A stretch of DNA of 64,000 bases from Catenulispora sp. EB89 (GCF_041261445.1 NZ_JBGCCU010000039.1:1-64000); one strand, 5' to 3'. Shown: positions 24,101 through 32,548, counted from the first letter of the stretch. Notes: a model not told the origin generated them from the sequence alone. A program made the numbers and translations.

Positions 24101-24116
24101 GGGGATTCTCTTCCTT

Positions 24117-24141
24117 ATCGCTGACAGTTGATGTCAGCGAT
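24117..24141. promoter_or_regulatory. 10-bp perfect palindrome before the MFS gene (operator or terminator)
   Basis: ATCGCTGACA and TGTCAGCGAT (24117-24126, 24132-24141) are separated by GTTGA. The element lies between the kinase stop and the MFS start and spans upstream alternative start codons at 24128 and 24131. With no T-run after it, an operator for a dimeric repressor fits at least as well as a terminator. Confidence 0.6.
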
Positions 24142-24160
24142 GCTGCCGACACTGGTCGGT

Positions 24161-25537
24161 ATGGAACTCGCAAGCGCCACGCGGCGGGCCGAGCGGCTGC
24201 TCGTGCCCGCCGCTTTCGTGACCGCCCTGGGGAACAACGTGCAGTTGATCGCCGGGGCGCTGCTGATGATCCGTAGCGACAGGACGATGCTGTCGGTCGG
24301 GCTGCTGTTCGTCGCGGTCGCGGTGCCGCAGGCGGTGCTTTCGCCGTACTTCGGGCGGCTGGCGGACCGGTACGACCGGCGTCGGCTGTGGATCGGGTGC
24401 GACGCGACGTCGGCGGTGCTGGCGTTGGCGCTGCCGGTGTGGCTGACGTTCGGGGGTGCGAAGGGGCCGGGGGTGTACGCGGCGAACTTCGCGCTGGCGG
24501 TGGTGGCGGCGCTGTTCTTTCCGGTGAGCAACGCGATGGTCAAGGAGCGGGTGCGGGCTTCGCAGGTGCGGCGCTTCAACGCGAACTACGAGATGGCGAC
24601 GCAGGCCGGGATGTTGTTGTCGGCGACGGTCGGTGGGTTGTTGGTGCAGCGGTTGGGGGCTTCGCCGTTGTTGGTGTTCAACGCTGGAACGTTCGTGGTG
24701 TCGGCGGGGTTGGTGGCTGCTGTGGGGCGGCGTCCTGTGCTCGGGCTGGAGGTAGAGACAGGCGCTGATTCGGTTGTGGGCGCTCGGATTCCTGTCGGGT
24801 CGGGTGGCTCGGGATCGGTCTCGCACCCTCCGCTCGTTCGGCTGATCGTGCTGTACGCGCAGGGCAGCGTGGTGGTGACGGTGTTCAACGCGCTGCTGCC
24901 GAAGCTGGTCATGGGGGAGTGGGGGCGCGGGGCGGGGTTGTTCGGGCTCGTCGATGCCGTCGGGAGTCTGGGGTTTCTGGCGGCGACGGTGTTCTACAAG
25001 GCTGTGGGGCGGCGGTTCGGGGATCTGCCGATCGCGGTCGGCGGGTTCTTGGCGTGCAACACGGTGTTCGTGCTGGAGCCGCAGTTCGGGCCGGGGTTTT
25101 TGGCGGCGGGGGTGACGATCGGGGCGTTCACGTTCGGGACGGCGCGGATCGCTTCGCGGTCGTTGGTGCTGACGAGCGTGGACGAGGCGCACGTCGGGCG
25201 GGCGTTCGGGCTGGCGAACGGCGGCGGGTTGGCGGCCACGGTGGTGGTGATGCTCGGGGTCGCGGAGCTCACCGATCACACCGACAGCCGGTGGGGGTTC
25301 GCGGCGACGGCTGCGGTGAGCGTGGTGGCGGCGGTCGTGGCGGGGGTGCTGCTGCGGGGGACGGGGGTCGGCGGGGTGCATGGGTCTGATGGGGCTCCTG
25401 CCTCTGAGGGTGTCTGTGAGCCTGATCGGGCTTCTGAGCCTGGCATGGTTGATGATGTTGGTGGTATCAGTGACCCGGAACCCTCCGACGGCTGTCACAT
25501 TCCCGCGAACGCTGACGTCAGAGTGGTGACCGCCTGA
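24161..25537 (+). CDS. MFS transporter
   Basis: A 458-aa major facilitator protein with 11-12 predicted membrane segments. The MFS loop-2 motif appears as YFGRLADRYDRRRLWIG. Segments such as AVVAALFFPVSNAMVKERV and FNANYEMATQAGMLLSATVGGLLVQRLG resemble MFS_3/enterobactin-exporter-like efflux proteins. The C-terminal 60 residues are a charged, disordered tail. ATG 24161 is preferred because the earlier in-frame starts fall inside a palindromic element. The substrate is unknown. Codon usage is unusually rich in GGG/TTG near 24.6-25.3 kb compared with neighbouring genes. Confidence 0.82.
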   Translation: MELASATRRAERLLVPAAFVTALGNNVQLIAGALLMIRSDRTMLSVGLLFVAVAVPQAVLSPYFGRLADRYDRRRLWIGCDATSAVLALALPVWLTFGGAKGPGVYAANFALAVVAALFFPVSNAMVKERVRASQVRRFNANYEMATQAGMLLSATVGGLLVQRLGASPLLVFNAGTFVVSAGLVAAVGRRPVLGLEVETGADSVVGARIPVGSGGSGSVSHPPLVRLIVLYAQGSVVVTVFNALLPKLVMGEWGRGAGLFGLVDAVGSLGFLAATVFYKAVGRRFGDLPIAVGGFLACNTVFVLEPQFGPGFLAAGVTIGAFTFGTARIASRSLVLTSVDEAHVGRAFGLANGGGLAATVVVMLGVAELTDHTDSRWGFAATAAVSVVAAVVAGVLLRGTGVGGVHGSDGAPASEGVCEPDRASEPGMVDDVGGISDPEPSDGCHIPANADVRVVTA

Positions 25538-25560
25538 ACCTGACCGCAGAATGTGGAGCC

Positions 25561-26454
25561 ATGACCGACGCCGATCAGCTCGCTCAGTTCTTCCAGTCGC
25601 AGCGTCCGCACCTGAAGGCGGTGGCGTACCGCATGCTCGGGTCGCTGGCCGAGGCGGACGACGCCGTGCAGGAGGCGTACCTGCGGCTGAACCGTTCGGA
25701 CGTGGCGGAGGTGGAGAACCTGGCCGGGTGGCTCACCACGGTGACCGGCCGGGTGTGCCTGGACGTGCTGCGGGCACGCCGCAACCACGGCGAGGAGGAC
25801 CTGGAGGGGCCGGCCGGCGCCGAGGCGGTCGAGGCGTCGGAGCGTGACGCGCTGGCCGACCCGGAGCTGGCCGCGGAGCTGTCGGACTCGGTCGGGCTGG
25901 CCCTGCTGGTGGTGATGGACACGCTGAGCCCGGCGGAGCGGCTGGCATTCGTACTGCACGACATGTTCGCGGTCCCGTTCGAGGAGATCGCCCCGATCGT
26001 CGGCAAGTCCACGGCCGCGGTACGCCAACTCGCGAGCCGAGCCCGCCGCCGCGTCCAAGGCCAGGCCGAAGAGGAATCGGAAGCCGACCGCGCCCGCCAG
26101 CGCGAAGTGGTGAGCGCCTTCCTGGCGGCCTCCCGCGGCGGCAACTTCGCCGGCCTACTGAAGCTCCTCGACCCGGACGTGGTCCTCCGCACCGACCTGA
26201 CCGCCGCCGGCTTCGGCGCAACCGACGCCCGCGGCGCCCGCGACGTCGCCGAGGTCTTCTCCGGCCGCGCCCAAGCCGCCCAGCTGGCCCTCCTCGACGG
26301 CAGCGCGGGCCTGGTGTGGGCGGTGGCCGGAACGCCGCGCGTGGTCTTCGACTTCACGATCATCGGCGGCCGCATCGCCGGCATCGAGATGCTCGCGGAC
26401 GCCGGCTTGCTGGGGGAGATGGTGGTGGAGGTCGTGGGCGCGGTGGGGGAGTAG
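25561..26454 (+). CDS. ECF sigma factor with SnoaL-like C-terminal domain (SigJ/ECF41-like)
   Basis: A 297-aa sigma-70 family protein. Region 2 is FFQSQRPHLKAVAYRMLGSLAEADDAVQEAYLRL, region 4 is LSPAERLAFVLHDMFAVPFEEIAPIVGKSTAAVRQLASRARRRV. Residues about 175-295 form a SnoaL-like extension (RQREVVSAFLAASRGGNFAGLLKLLDPDVVLRTD) that replaces an anti-sigma factor in these groups and modulates activity directly. Unlike the ECF gene at 48.3 kb it lacks a clear DGGG motif and has no carboxymuconolactone decarboxylase neighbour. A GGAG site precedes the ATG. Downstream lies a repetitive non-coding stretch. Confidence 0.92.
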   Translation: MTDADQLAQFFQSQRPHLKAVAYRMLGSLAEADDAVQEAYLRLNRSDVAEVENLAGWLTTVTGRVCLDVLRARRNHGEEDLEGPAGAEAVEASERDALADPELAAELSDSVGLALLVVMDTLSPAERLAFVLHDMFAVPFEEIAPIVGKSTAAVRQLASRARRRVQGQAEEESEADRARQREVVSAFLAASRGGNFAGLLKLLDPDVVLRTDLTAAGFGATDARGARDVAEVFSGRAQAAQLALLDGSAGLVWAVAGTPRVVFDFTIIGGRIAGIEMLADAGLLGEMVVEVVGAVGE

Positions 26455-26479
26455 ATAACTGGCCCCATGAGACTGGGCG

Positions 26480-27420
26480 CGGAACCGCTTCAGCTGCCGA
26501 TAGGCGACCGCTGCTGTCTAGCGAAGGCAACGACCGGATGGCAGTAGTGCCGGGTTGGCGAGTGCTGCGGAGGTGAAGGAAACGACCGCATGGTGCTAGT
26601 GCCGGATTGGTCGGTACGACGGTCGCAGAGCCCGAGTGCCTAGTCGCGGTGCCGTTGCGGTGCTTGAGCACATAGTGCCGGACCGTTTGGCAGCCGTGCC
26701 GAGCGATTGCGGTGCTCGAGCGCTGGGCGGCAGTGCCGGGCATGCCCGACTGTTCGACACTGGTATTGCGGCGGCTGCCGGGCCCGCCGTGGTGTCTCGC
26801 TGCCGGGCGTTTGCGGCGCCTGACCGCTGGGCGGCAGTGCCCGGCCTACCGCATGCCCGACTGTTTGGCGCAGGTACCGCCCGATCGTTTAGCCGTGATG
26901 GCGGGTCGGTCGCTGTGCCTCGCTGCTTGGCAGAGGTGCCGGGTGATTGCGGTGCCTGACCGCTTGGTGGCAGTGCCCGGCCGACGGTATGCCCGGCTGT
27001 TCGGCACTGGTATTGCGGCGGTGCCGGGCCCGCCGTGGTGTCTCGCTGCCCGGCAGCGGTGCCGCGCGATTGCGGCGCCTGACCGCTGGGCGGCAGTGCC
27101 CGGCCTACCGCATGCCCGACTGTTTGGCGCAGGTACTGCCCGATCGCTCAGCGGTAGTGGCGGGTCGGTCGCTGTGCCGTGCCTGATAGCGCGGCGGCGG
27201 GTGCCGGGCCCGCCGTGGTGTCTCGCTGCCTGGCAGCGGTGCCGAGCGATTGCGGTGCTCGACCGCCGCGCGGCGGTGCCGAGCTGTTTGGCGCAAATGC
27301 TGCGCGATCGTTTAGTGGCGGGGGGTTGGTCGCCGTGCTCGAACCGTTGGTGGCCGCGCCGAGTGGTCTCGGTGCTAGGTGCTGGCGCTGCTGCCGTGCC
27401 GGCGGTGGCCCCAAACCAGC
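26480..27420. repeat. Degenerate repeat region, about 0.95 kb, apparently non-coding
   Basis: The stretch is built from diverged copies of long units. A block starting near 26758 (CACTGGTATTGCGGCGG) recurs at 27005 after 247 bp, and part of it (GTGCCGGGCCCGCCGTGG) recurs at 27201, 180 bp after its 27021 copy. Smaller motifs recur throughout, such as GATTGCGGTGC, GGCGGCAGTGCC and GCCCGACTGTTTGGCGCA. Open frames on both strands cross copies in different frames and read as Arg/Ala/Pro-rich nonsense. No transposase, tRNA or regular spacer pattern was seen. Confidence 0.75.
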
Positions 27421-27431
27421 CCCCTAACTCC

Positions 27432-28451
27432 CTAACTCCCGTCCGCGCCGTCCACCGACACCACCACCGTCCGCGACCATCCGCTGGCGCTGTCTGGCGG
27501 GCACGGCCGCAGCAGCGTCGCGCCCGATACCGCCAGGAGCGCGACCGGTAACACTGTGGCCACTGTTGTTGTGGCGATGACCAGGGCGTGGCCGCGGCGG
27601 GTGAGGGGGTGGTCCAGGCGGAGGAGGCGGCGGATGCGGCGGAGGGTGGGGGAGGAGTCGATTGCCAGGGCTGTCTCTGGGACCGGGTCGTAGTGCGGCG
27701 CCGGGTCGGTGCCTTGGGCTGTGCCGATGACGGCGAGGGCTGCGGCGACGGTGGGTGCTCCGGTGTGGGCGACGGCGGCGTCGTCGGCGATGAGTTCGAC
27801 CAGGCGGCGGGTTTCGCGTTCGGCGTAGGCCAGGAGTCTGATGTGGGGGATGGTGCGGCGGATGGCGGTGGCCAGGGCGATGATCAGGTGGTGGCGGCCT
27901 GACAGGTGGGCGCGTTCGTGCAGGAGGACGGCTTCGACCTGCTTGGCGCTCAGGCGCTCCAGTGCTCCGGTGGTGATCACCACGTCGCCGGGGAGGCAGT
28001 AGCAGGCCGGGGCGGGGTGGTCCAGGATCAGGACGCCGAGTTCGTCGTCGCGGGTGGCGAGTATGCGGAGCATTTCGCTGTGTGTTCGGCGGCGACGGCG
28101 GGCTGTGCCGAAGGTGGCGGCCAGGCAGTAGAGCAGCCGGGCGGAGAGCAGGACCGCTGAGATCCAGCCGAGGTGGCCTAGGACCGTGCCGACGGAGCCG
28201 TGGTCGGTCACCGGGAGTTGGTCGGCGCACGAGTCCAGGGCCGGCGACAGCTCCGACAGCCCCTCGACCAGCGTGAACGCCAGCGCCAGGCCGACCGCGA
28301 CCGCTGCCACCAGGAACGAGCACGTCAGGATCTGCAGCAGCGCCACCGTCAGCCGGGGAGCGCGGTCCGACGGCCAGTGCCGGGCGAGGAGCGGCGGTGC
28401 GAATACCGCCACGGAGAGCGCGTAGACGACCAGGATGAGCGCGGCCGTCAC
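27432..28451 (-). CDS. M56 family (BlaR1/MecR1-like) membrane metallopeptidase
   Basis: A 339-aa protein. Three N-terminal membrane segments (residues about 3-20, 35-65, 90-112) precede the cytoplasmic zinc protease domain with H178-E179-R-A-H182, and a late membrane segment lies at about residue 300 (ALVIATTTVATVLPVALLAV). It lacks the large penicillin-binding sensor domain of BlaR1. In such pairs the M56 protein cleaves the BlaI-type repressor when a signal is sensed. GTG 28451 overlaps the repressor stop by 4 bp, so the two are translationally coupled. No beta-lactamase gene is in the window. Confidence 0.88.
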   Translation of the reverse strand: MTAALILVVYALSVAVFAPPLLARHWPSDRAPRLTVALLQILTCSFLVAAVAVGLALAFTLVEGLSELSPALDSCADQLPVTDHGSVGTVLGHLGWISAVLLSARLLYCLAATFGTARRRRRTHSEMLRILATRDDELGVLILDHPAPACYCLPGDVVITTGALERLSAKQVEAVLLHERAHLSGRHHLIIALATAIRRTIPHIRLLAYAERETRRLVELIADDAAVAHTGAPTVAAALAVIGTAQGTDPAPHYDPVPETALAIDSSPTLRRIRRLLRLDHPLTRRGHALVIATTTVATVLPVALLAVSGATLLRPCPPDSASGWSRTVVVSVDGADGS

Positions 28452-28843
28452 TGCGTCTGCTCTTCCTCCGGGGCCGGGGGGGACGACGCCGGGGGACAGA
28501 TCTCCAGCGCCGCGCGCAGCGCCTTGGCTTCCTCGTCGGACAGCTGCTCCAGGAAGTGGACGAACGCCACCGCCTGGTTGTCGCTCGTCGCCCACGCGTC
28601 CCGCATCAGCCGCGCCGTGTACGACTCGCGCGAGGCGACCGCTTCGTAGACGTACGCCCGCCCCTGTGGCTGGCGGCGCAGCCAGCCCTTGCGGTGCAGC
28701 TTGTCCATGACGGTCATGACCGTGGTGTAGGCGAGGGACCGGTCGGTGTTCAGGTCGTCGAGGATGTCCCTGACCAGCACCGGGCGGTTGCGCCGCCATA
28801 TGCGGTCCATGACCGCCGCTTCGAGGTCCCCGAGTTGTCGCAT
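28448..28843 (-). CDS. BlaI/MecI/CopY family transcriptional repressor
   Basis: A 131-aa winged-helix repressor. MRQLGDLEAAVMDRIWRRNRPVLVRDILDDLNTDRSLAYTTVMTVMDKLHRKGWL contains the DNA-binding helices, and the C-terminal FVHFLEQLSDEEAKALRAAL the dimerisation region. The Pro-rich tail is dispensable-looking. ATG 28843 gives the standard family N-terminus; the frame opens slightly earlier at a GTG. It probably represses its own operon with the coupled M56 protease. The true target genes are unclear because no resistance gene is adjacent. Confidence 0.93.
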   Translation of the reverse strand: MRQLGDLEAAVMDRIWRRNRPVLVRDILDDLNTDRSLAYTTVMTVMDKLHRKGWLRRQPQGRAYVYEAVASRESYTARLMRDAWATSDNQAVAFVHFLEQLSDEEAKALRAALEICPPASSPPAPEEEQTQ

Positions 28844-28904
28844 CGCCACGGCCGTCAGCCTAGACGTTCTTCAGGGGTACAGACCAGCAGAGACGCTGCC
28901 GGAA

Positions 28905-29312
28905 TCAGTGCTTCGGCGGGTGGGCCGGTGGAGGTGCGGGTTCCGGCGGCAGCACCGAAACCACATGCCGGCCATGCGACCGCGGCTTCGAATGGGTCTT
29001 GGCTCCGACACCCGGCACGCCGGCCGGAACCGGCACCGGCACCGGCATCGGAACCCGAGGCGCGAAGCGCACCAACGGCGCCGCCGGAACCGTACCGCCC
29101 GCACCGCCCGCCGCCCCGCTGCTCCCGCCGCTCCCGCTCACCACACTGTCCGCGGTCCGTCCCAGCACCGGCGCCGTCCGCGCCGCGCTCCGTTCCCCGG
29201 AGTTCCCCGCCGCGATGAGGATGACGCCGGTCACGGTCATCCCCACCGACAGCGCGAGGTGCACGCGGCGCGTGGGCCGTGCCCACGCCATGTACGAGCC
29301 GTCGACGGTCAT
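28905..29312 (-). CDS. Small single-pass membrane protein, unknown function
   Basis: A 135-aa protein starting MTVDGSYMAWARPTRRV, with one membrane segment at about residues 20-38 (LALSVGMTVTGVILIAAG). The rest is a Gly/Ser- then Pro/Val-rich exterior (PRVPMPVPVPVPAGVPGV) ending in HPPKH. Composition is typical of actinomycete surface-anchored stalk proteins, but I do not recognise a family. It lies upstream of and on the same strand as blaI. Confidence 0.5.
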   Translation of the reverse strand: MTVDGSYMAWARPTRRVHLALSVGMTVTGVILIAAGNSGERSAARTAPVLGRTADSVVSGSGGSSGAAGGAGGTVPAAPLVRFAPRVPMPVPVPVPAGVPGVGAKTHSKPRSHGRHVVSVLPPEPAPPPAHPPKH

Positions 29313-29683
29313 GCGGCCACCATCGCCGACGCCGGTGCGGATTCCTGCCCTCCGCACCGTGGGGTGCGGCGTGGCGTCATGCATTCGGCGTATTCGTCCG
29401 ATCTTCCGCGCTCTCGGAGTGTTGGGTCGGAGCGTGCTGAGATGTCGGTCTTGACAAGGGTCCGGCACGGGGCGGCCGATGCTCAGTGAGCCGTTTCTTC
29501 CGCCCCTGGTGGGGAGGGTCGACTTGAGGATGCGTTGAGAAAATCCACACGCGCGGTATTGCCTTCCGGCACGCTGGGTGAGCAGAATGGCAGGACCCTG
29601 GTAAACATTGTTAATAAATTGCCGGATTTTTGCTGGTTTTTGGTCGTAACGGGCGCACTTCGGCGCTGTGAGGTGACGGGCGA
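29313..29683. promoter_or_regulatory. AT-rich upstream region of the orphan response regulator
   Basis: This 371-bp gap holds the most AT-rich stretch of the window (about 29600-29640), including the palindrome AACATTGTT at 29604-29612 and TTAATAAATT. It is a plausible promoter/operator region for the regulator at 29684. I saw no small ORF with a ribosome site. Confidence 0.5.
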
Positions 29684-30358
29684 ATGAGGCTAGTGGTGGC
29701 CGGCCGCAGGGACGACCGGGTGCAACCGGCGTTGGACAACGCACTGCGCCTGGACGGGTTCGCGGTCCGGCGGCTGCGCGCCGACGACCTGCCGGGCATG
29801 GCGGCGTTCTCGCCGCACGCGGTGCTGCTGGATCTGGGCCTGCTCGACGAGGAGGCGCTGGCGCTGTGCGAGCGCATCCGCCGCCAGACCGAGGCCGCGC
29901 TGGTGGCGATCACCGCGCGCGCCGACCGCGGGCTGTGGATCGAGGGCCGGCGGATCGGCGTGGACGACTTCGTGGTGAAGCCGTACGGCCTGACGGAGCT
30001 CTCGACGCGAATACGCGCGGCGGTGCGCACCCCGACGGAACGCCCGGACCACCTGGGCGTCGGCCCGGTGGTGGTGGACGCCGACGAGCGCCGGGTGAAC
30101 GTGCACGGCCAGCCGGTGGTGCTCACGCGCAAGGAGTTCGACCTGCTGCACCTGCTGGCGAGCACGCCGGGCGCGGTGCTGTGCAGGGAGCTGATACTGC
30201 GCAAGGTCTGGCACACGACGGAGAAGTCGGCGAACCGCACGCTGGAGGTGCACATCGCGACGCTGCGCGCGAAGCTCGGCGTGCCGGATCTGATCCGGAC
30301 GGTGCGGGGGATCGGCTACGTGGCGGACGCGGAGCTGCCGCGGAGTATTCGCGTGTGA
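29684..30358 (+). CDS. OmpR-family response regulator, orphan and atypical
   Basis: A 224-aa protein. The receiver domain (1-115) keeps the phosphoacceptor-like D50 in AVLLDLGLLD and K99 in FVVKPYG, but where the acidic pocket normally reads DDD after strand 1 it has VVAGRRDDR. The C-terminal winged helix is canonical: VNVHGQPVVLTRKEFDLLHLLASTPGAVLCRELIL, RTLEVHIATLRAKL, IRTVRGIGYVA. No histidine kinase is adjacent. AGGTGA precedes the ATG. It may work without classical phosphorylation. Confidence 0.9.
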   Translation: MRLVVAGRRDDRVQPALDNALRLDGFAVRRLRADDLPGMAAFSPHAVLLDLGLLDEEALALCERIRRQTEAALVAITARADRGLWIEGRRIGVDDFVVKPYGLTELSTRIRAAVRTPTERPDHLGVGPVVVDADERRVNVHGQPVVLTRKEFDLLHLLASTPGAVLCRELILRKVWHTTEKSANRTLEVHIATLRAKLGVPDLIRTVRGIGYVADAELPRSIRV

Positions 30359-30390
30359 GGCGTCCGCCGTGTTCTCAGCCGCCCGTGCTC

Positions 30391-31173
30391 TCAGCCGCCC
30401 GTGAGGCGGGTCGCCATCCGTTGTGCCACGGTGTCGATCCACGTCGTGCCGGCCTGGCCGGCAGGGATGAGGCTGACGACGGCCGAAGCCACTCGATCGC
30501 CGCTCCGGACCAGGATGTTGCGCGAGTCTCCGCCCACGGTGAACACGATCGCCTCGTCGGCGACGGTCGGTGGGGAGTCGAGCAGCTTGATCTCCTGAGG
30601 CCGTCCGCAGCCGGTCTTGAGCGCTGTGCGTGCGTCCGCCATCATCGTCGGCGCGTTGCCCGGGGCGTAGGTGTATACGGCTTCGAGCATCGAGTTCCCG
30701 GACGCGGTGTACGAGTAGTTCGGGGCGGGCTTGATGGGCATCGGCGGCTTGAAGGCACCTGAGAGCCCGCATTGGGAGCTGCCGAGAATCGGCGCGGGCC
30801 GAGTCCCGGCGCCGACCGGAGCGTGCCATCCGGGTCCCAGGTCCGAGGCCTGCAGGTAGTTGGCGATCGAGGTAGTGGGCGCCGATGTGGTGGGTGCCGA
30901 CGTGTGCGTCGGTGCGGGCGTGAACGAAGTCGCCGGCCCGGGGCTGCTGTCGGCACCCCGGCTCGGCGACAGGGCGATGACTCCGGCGACCACCGCACAG
31001 GTGGCCGTCACACCGGACAGGCCCTGGACCAACCGGCGCCGCTTCCGGCGCTTTTGCGCTCCCTGCCGCACTTCGGCGATCGGCGGCCGAGAGATGGTGA
31101 CGAGGTCGGCGCGGGCGTGCAGTCCCGCCTGGAGTGCGTCGGTCTGGTATCCGGTGGTGTCGTCGATGGTCAT
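30391..31173 (-). CDS. Putative membrane partner of the SigE-type sigma factor
   Basis: A 260-aa protein translated from ATG 31173, which overlaps the sigma-factor stop by 4 bp. Residues 1-45 are cytoplasmic and basic (AEVRQGAQKRRKRRRLVQG), one membrane segment covers about 46-66, then a Thr/Pro/Ser stalk leads to an exterior domain (YLQASDLGPGWHAPVGAGTRP...QCGLSGAF) that resembles PknH/LpqA-type sensor-like domains only faintly. Topology and coupling fit a regulator or sensor of the sigma factor, but no zinc anti-sigma motif is present. Confidence 0.75.
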   Translation of the reverse strand: MTIDDTTGYQTDALQAGLHARADLVTISRPPIAEVRQGAQKRRKRRRLVQGLSGVTATCAVVAGVIALSPSRGADSSPGPATSFTPAPTHTSAPTTSAPTTSIANYLQASDLGPGWHAPVGAGTRPAPILGSSQCGLSGAFKPPMPIKPAPNYSYTASGNSMLEAVYTYAPGNAPTMMADARTALKTGCGRPQEIKLLDSPPTVADEAIVFTVGGDSRNILVRSGDRVASAVVSLIPAGQAGTTWIDTVAQRMATRLTGG

Positions 31174-31724
31174 GCCACTCCCTCCCGCGTTCCCGATGTT
31201 TTCGCCGGCGTCGGTGCGAAATCCGTGATCTGGCCGTGCCGCCGGAGTCGGGCCAGGGCCTTGGCCGTCTGGCTCTTGACGTTCCCGACCGAGCAGCCGA
31301 GGACGTCCGCCGCCTGTGCCTCGGTCAGGTCTTCGAAGTACCGCAGGACGATGACGGCCCGCTGGCCGGGCGCGAGGTCGGCCAGCGCCGTCAGCAGCGC
31401 GTCGCGCCGGCCGTGCGCCTCGGCGTGGTCGCCGACCAGCCGGAGCCCCTCCGGGACGACGGCGACCGGGTGCTCGGCCACCCGGCGCTTGCGGAACCGT
31501 CCGCGATGGCAGTTCACGAGCACGCGCTGCAGGTAGGCCTCCGGGTTGTCCGCGCGCCGGACCTTGTTCCACGCGGCGCACGCTCGCTCGAACGTGGCTT
31601 GGGCGAGGTCCTCGGCGTCGTGCCGGTCGCCGGTGAGCAGGAACGCCGAGCGCAGGATGTGCGGCCAGCGTTCGGCCATGAAGCGATCGAAGCCGTCGTC
31701 GGACGGTTTCTGTCTTTGAAGCAT
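31170..31724 (-). CDS. SigE-family ECF sigma factor
   Basis: A 184-aa ECF sigma factor. Region 2 is FDRFMAERWPHILRSAFLLTGDRHDAEDLAQATFERACAAW, region 4 is LAPGQRAVIVLRYFEDLTEAQAADVLGCSVGNVKSQTAKALARLR, the typical signature of the actinobacterial SigE-family (SACE-type, about 170-190 aa). ATG 31724 has AAGGGGGTT before it; the frame opens five codons earlier at GTG. It is the first gene of a two-gene operon with a membrane protein whose start overlaps its stop. Confidence 0.93.
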   Translation of the reverse strand: MLQRQKPSDDGFDRFMAERWPHILRSAFLLTGDRHDAEDLAQATFERACAAWNKVRRADNPEAYLQRVLVNCHRGRFRKRRVAEHPVAVVPEGLRLVGDHAEAHGRRDALLTALADLAPGQRAVIVLRYFEDLTEAQAADVLGCSVGNVKSQTAKALARLRRHGQITDFAPTPAKTSGTREGVA

Positions 31725-31824
31725 GCCAACCCCCTTCACCCCCGCACGATGCGGGTGGCGGGCGGATGGTTGCCGTCCGGGCGATCCGGTGCCGTCACAT
31801 CGGCGCTACCGGCCGCGATGCCGC

Positions 31825-32472
31825 CTAGTTCGCTCCCGCGCCCGACCCTGATTCCGACTCAGCCCTTGGCCCTGATTCCGGCTCGGCCCTTGACCCTGAT
31901 TCCGACTCGGCCCCCGACCCCAGCGCCCGAGCCACCGCCGCAGCTCGATCCCCCTCGGCGCGCAGCTCCGCGCGCCGCACCTGCCACCGCTCCAGCATCC
32001 CCGAGAGCTCCCCGCGCAGGAACTGGAACATCATCACCGACTCGGTCAGCCGCCGCCCGGCCGGCGTCTCCGCGCCGACCACCGCGACCCCCTCGGCCAG
32101 GCTGCCTTCCCACCGCGCCATGATCGTGTCCCGTTCGAACAGCGCGTCCTGCCACACCTCGTCCAGGACGCGGTAGCGGTCGCGGCGGGTTCCGGGCTGA
32201 CGTTCGCGGGTGGCCAGGTTGATCTGTGTCAGGTAGCGGATGGCGCCGGAGACGGCGGCCGGGGAGATGTCGAGCATCTCGGACAGTTCCTGGGAGGTCA
32301 GACGGCCGTCGTCCTGGGTGATCAGCGCGGCGAAGACGCGGGAGGGCATGCGCGGGATGCCGCTGTCGGTCAGGACGCTGGCGAGGCGGTCGATGTAGAC
32401 CAGCAGCGGGTCCGGGGCTCGCCGGGCGTCGTGGTCGGCGTCGGGCCCGGCGGGGCGGTCGTCCTTGCGCAT
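31825..32472 (-). CDS. GbsR/MarR-type transcriptional regulator with repeat tail
   Basis: A 215-aa winged-helix regulator: YIDRLASVLTDSGIPRMPSRVFAALITQDDGRLTSQELSEMLDISPAAVSGAIRYLTQINLATRERQPGTRRDRY is the DNA-binding unit, followed by a helical dimerisation region. The last 35 residues are a Ser/Glu/Gly/Arg-rich tail produced by a 24-bp DNA repeat. It is divergent from the ABC exporter operon across a 76-bp gap with an inverted repeat, so it most likely controls that exporter and itself. Confidence 0.9.
   Translation of the reverse strand: MRKDDRPAGPDADHDARRAPDPLLVYIDRLASVLTDSGIPRMPSRVFAALITQDDGRLTSQELSEMLDISPAAVSGAIRYLTQINLATRERQPGTRRDRYRVLDEVWQDALFERDTIMARWEGSLAEGVAVVGAETPAGRRLTESVMMFQFLRGELSGMLERWQVRRAELRAEGDRAAAVARALGSGAESESGSRAEPESGPRAESESGSGAGAN
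31845..31916 (-). repeat. 24-bp coding repeat, three copies, in the regulator tail
   Basis: Three 24-bp units in tandem (differing at a few positions) encode the C-terminal ESESGSRAEP-like repeats of the GbsR/MarR-type regulator. Confidence 0.85.
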
Positions 32473-32498
32473 CTGTCCACGGTAGCGGTTCCGCTTGC

Positions 32499-32529
32499 AC
32501 TTTCATAACATTCACAAAACTCTGAAAGT
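32499..32529. promoter_or_regulatory. Inverted repeat between the regulator and ABC exporter genes
   Basis: ACTTTCA (32499-32505) and TGAAAGT (32523-32529) are perfectly complementary, 17 bp apart, in an AT-rich 30-bp patch. The position between divergent starts (32472 and 32549) fits an operator for the adjacent GbsR/MarR-type regulator. Confidence 0.6.
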
Positions 32530-32548
32530 TCGGAGTAGGATCGACCCC

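Noticed and set aside
26480-27420. CRISPR or transposon remnant
   Set aside because: Repeat spacing is irregular and no transposase fragment or terminal inverted repeat was found.
26712-27551. 279-aa ORF in the repeat region
   Set aside because: It reads different repeat copies in different frames, has no ribosome site and runs into the 3' end of the M56 gene.
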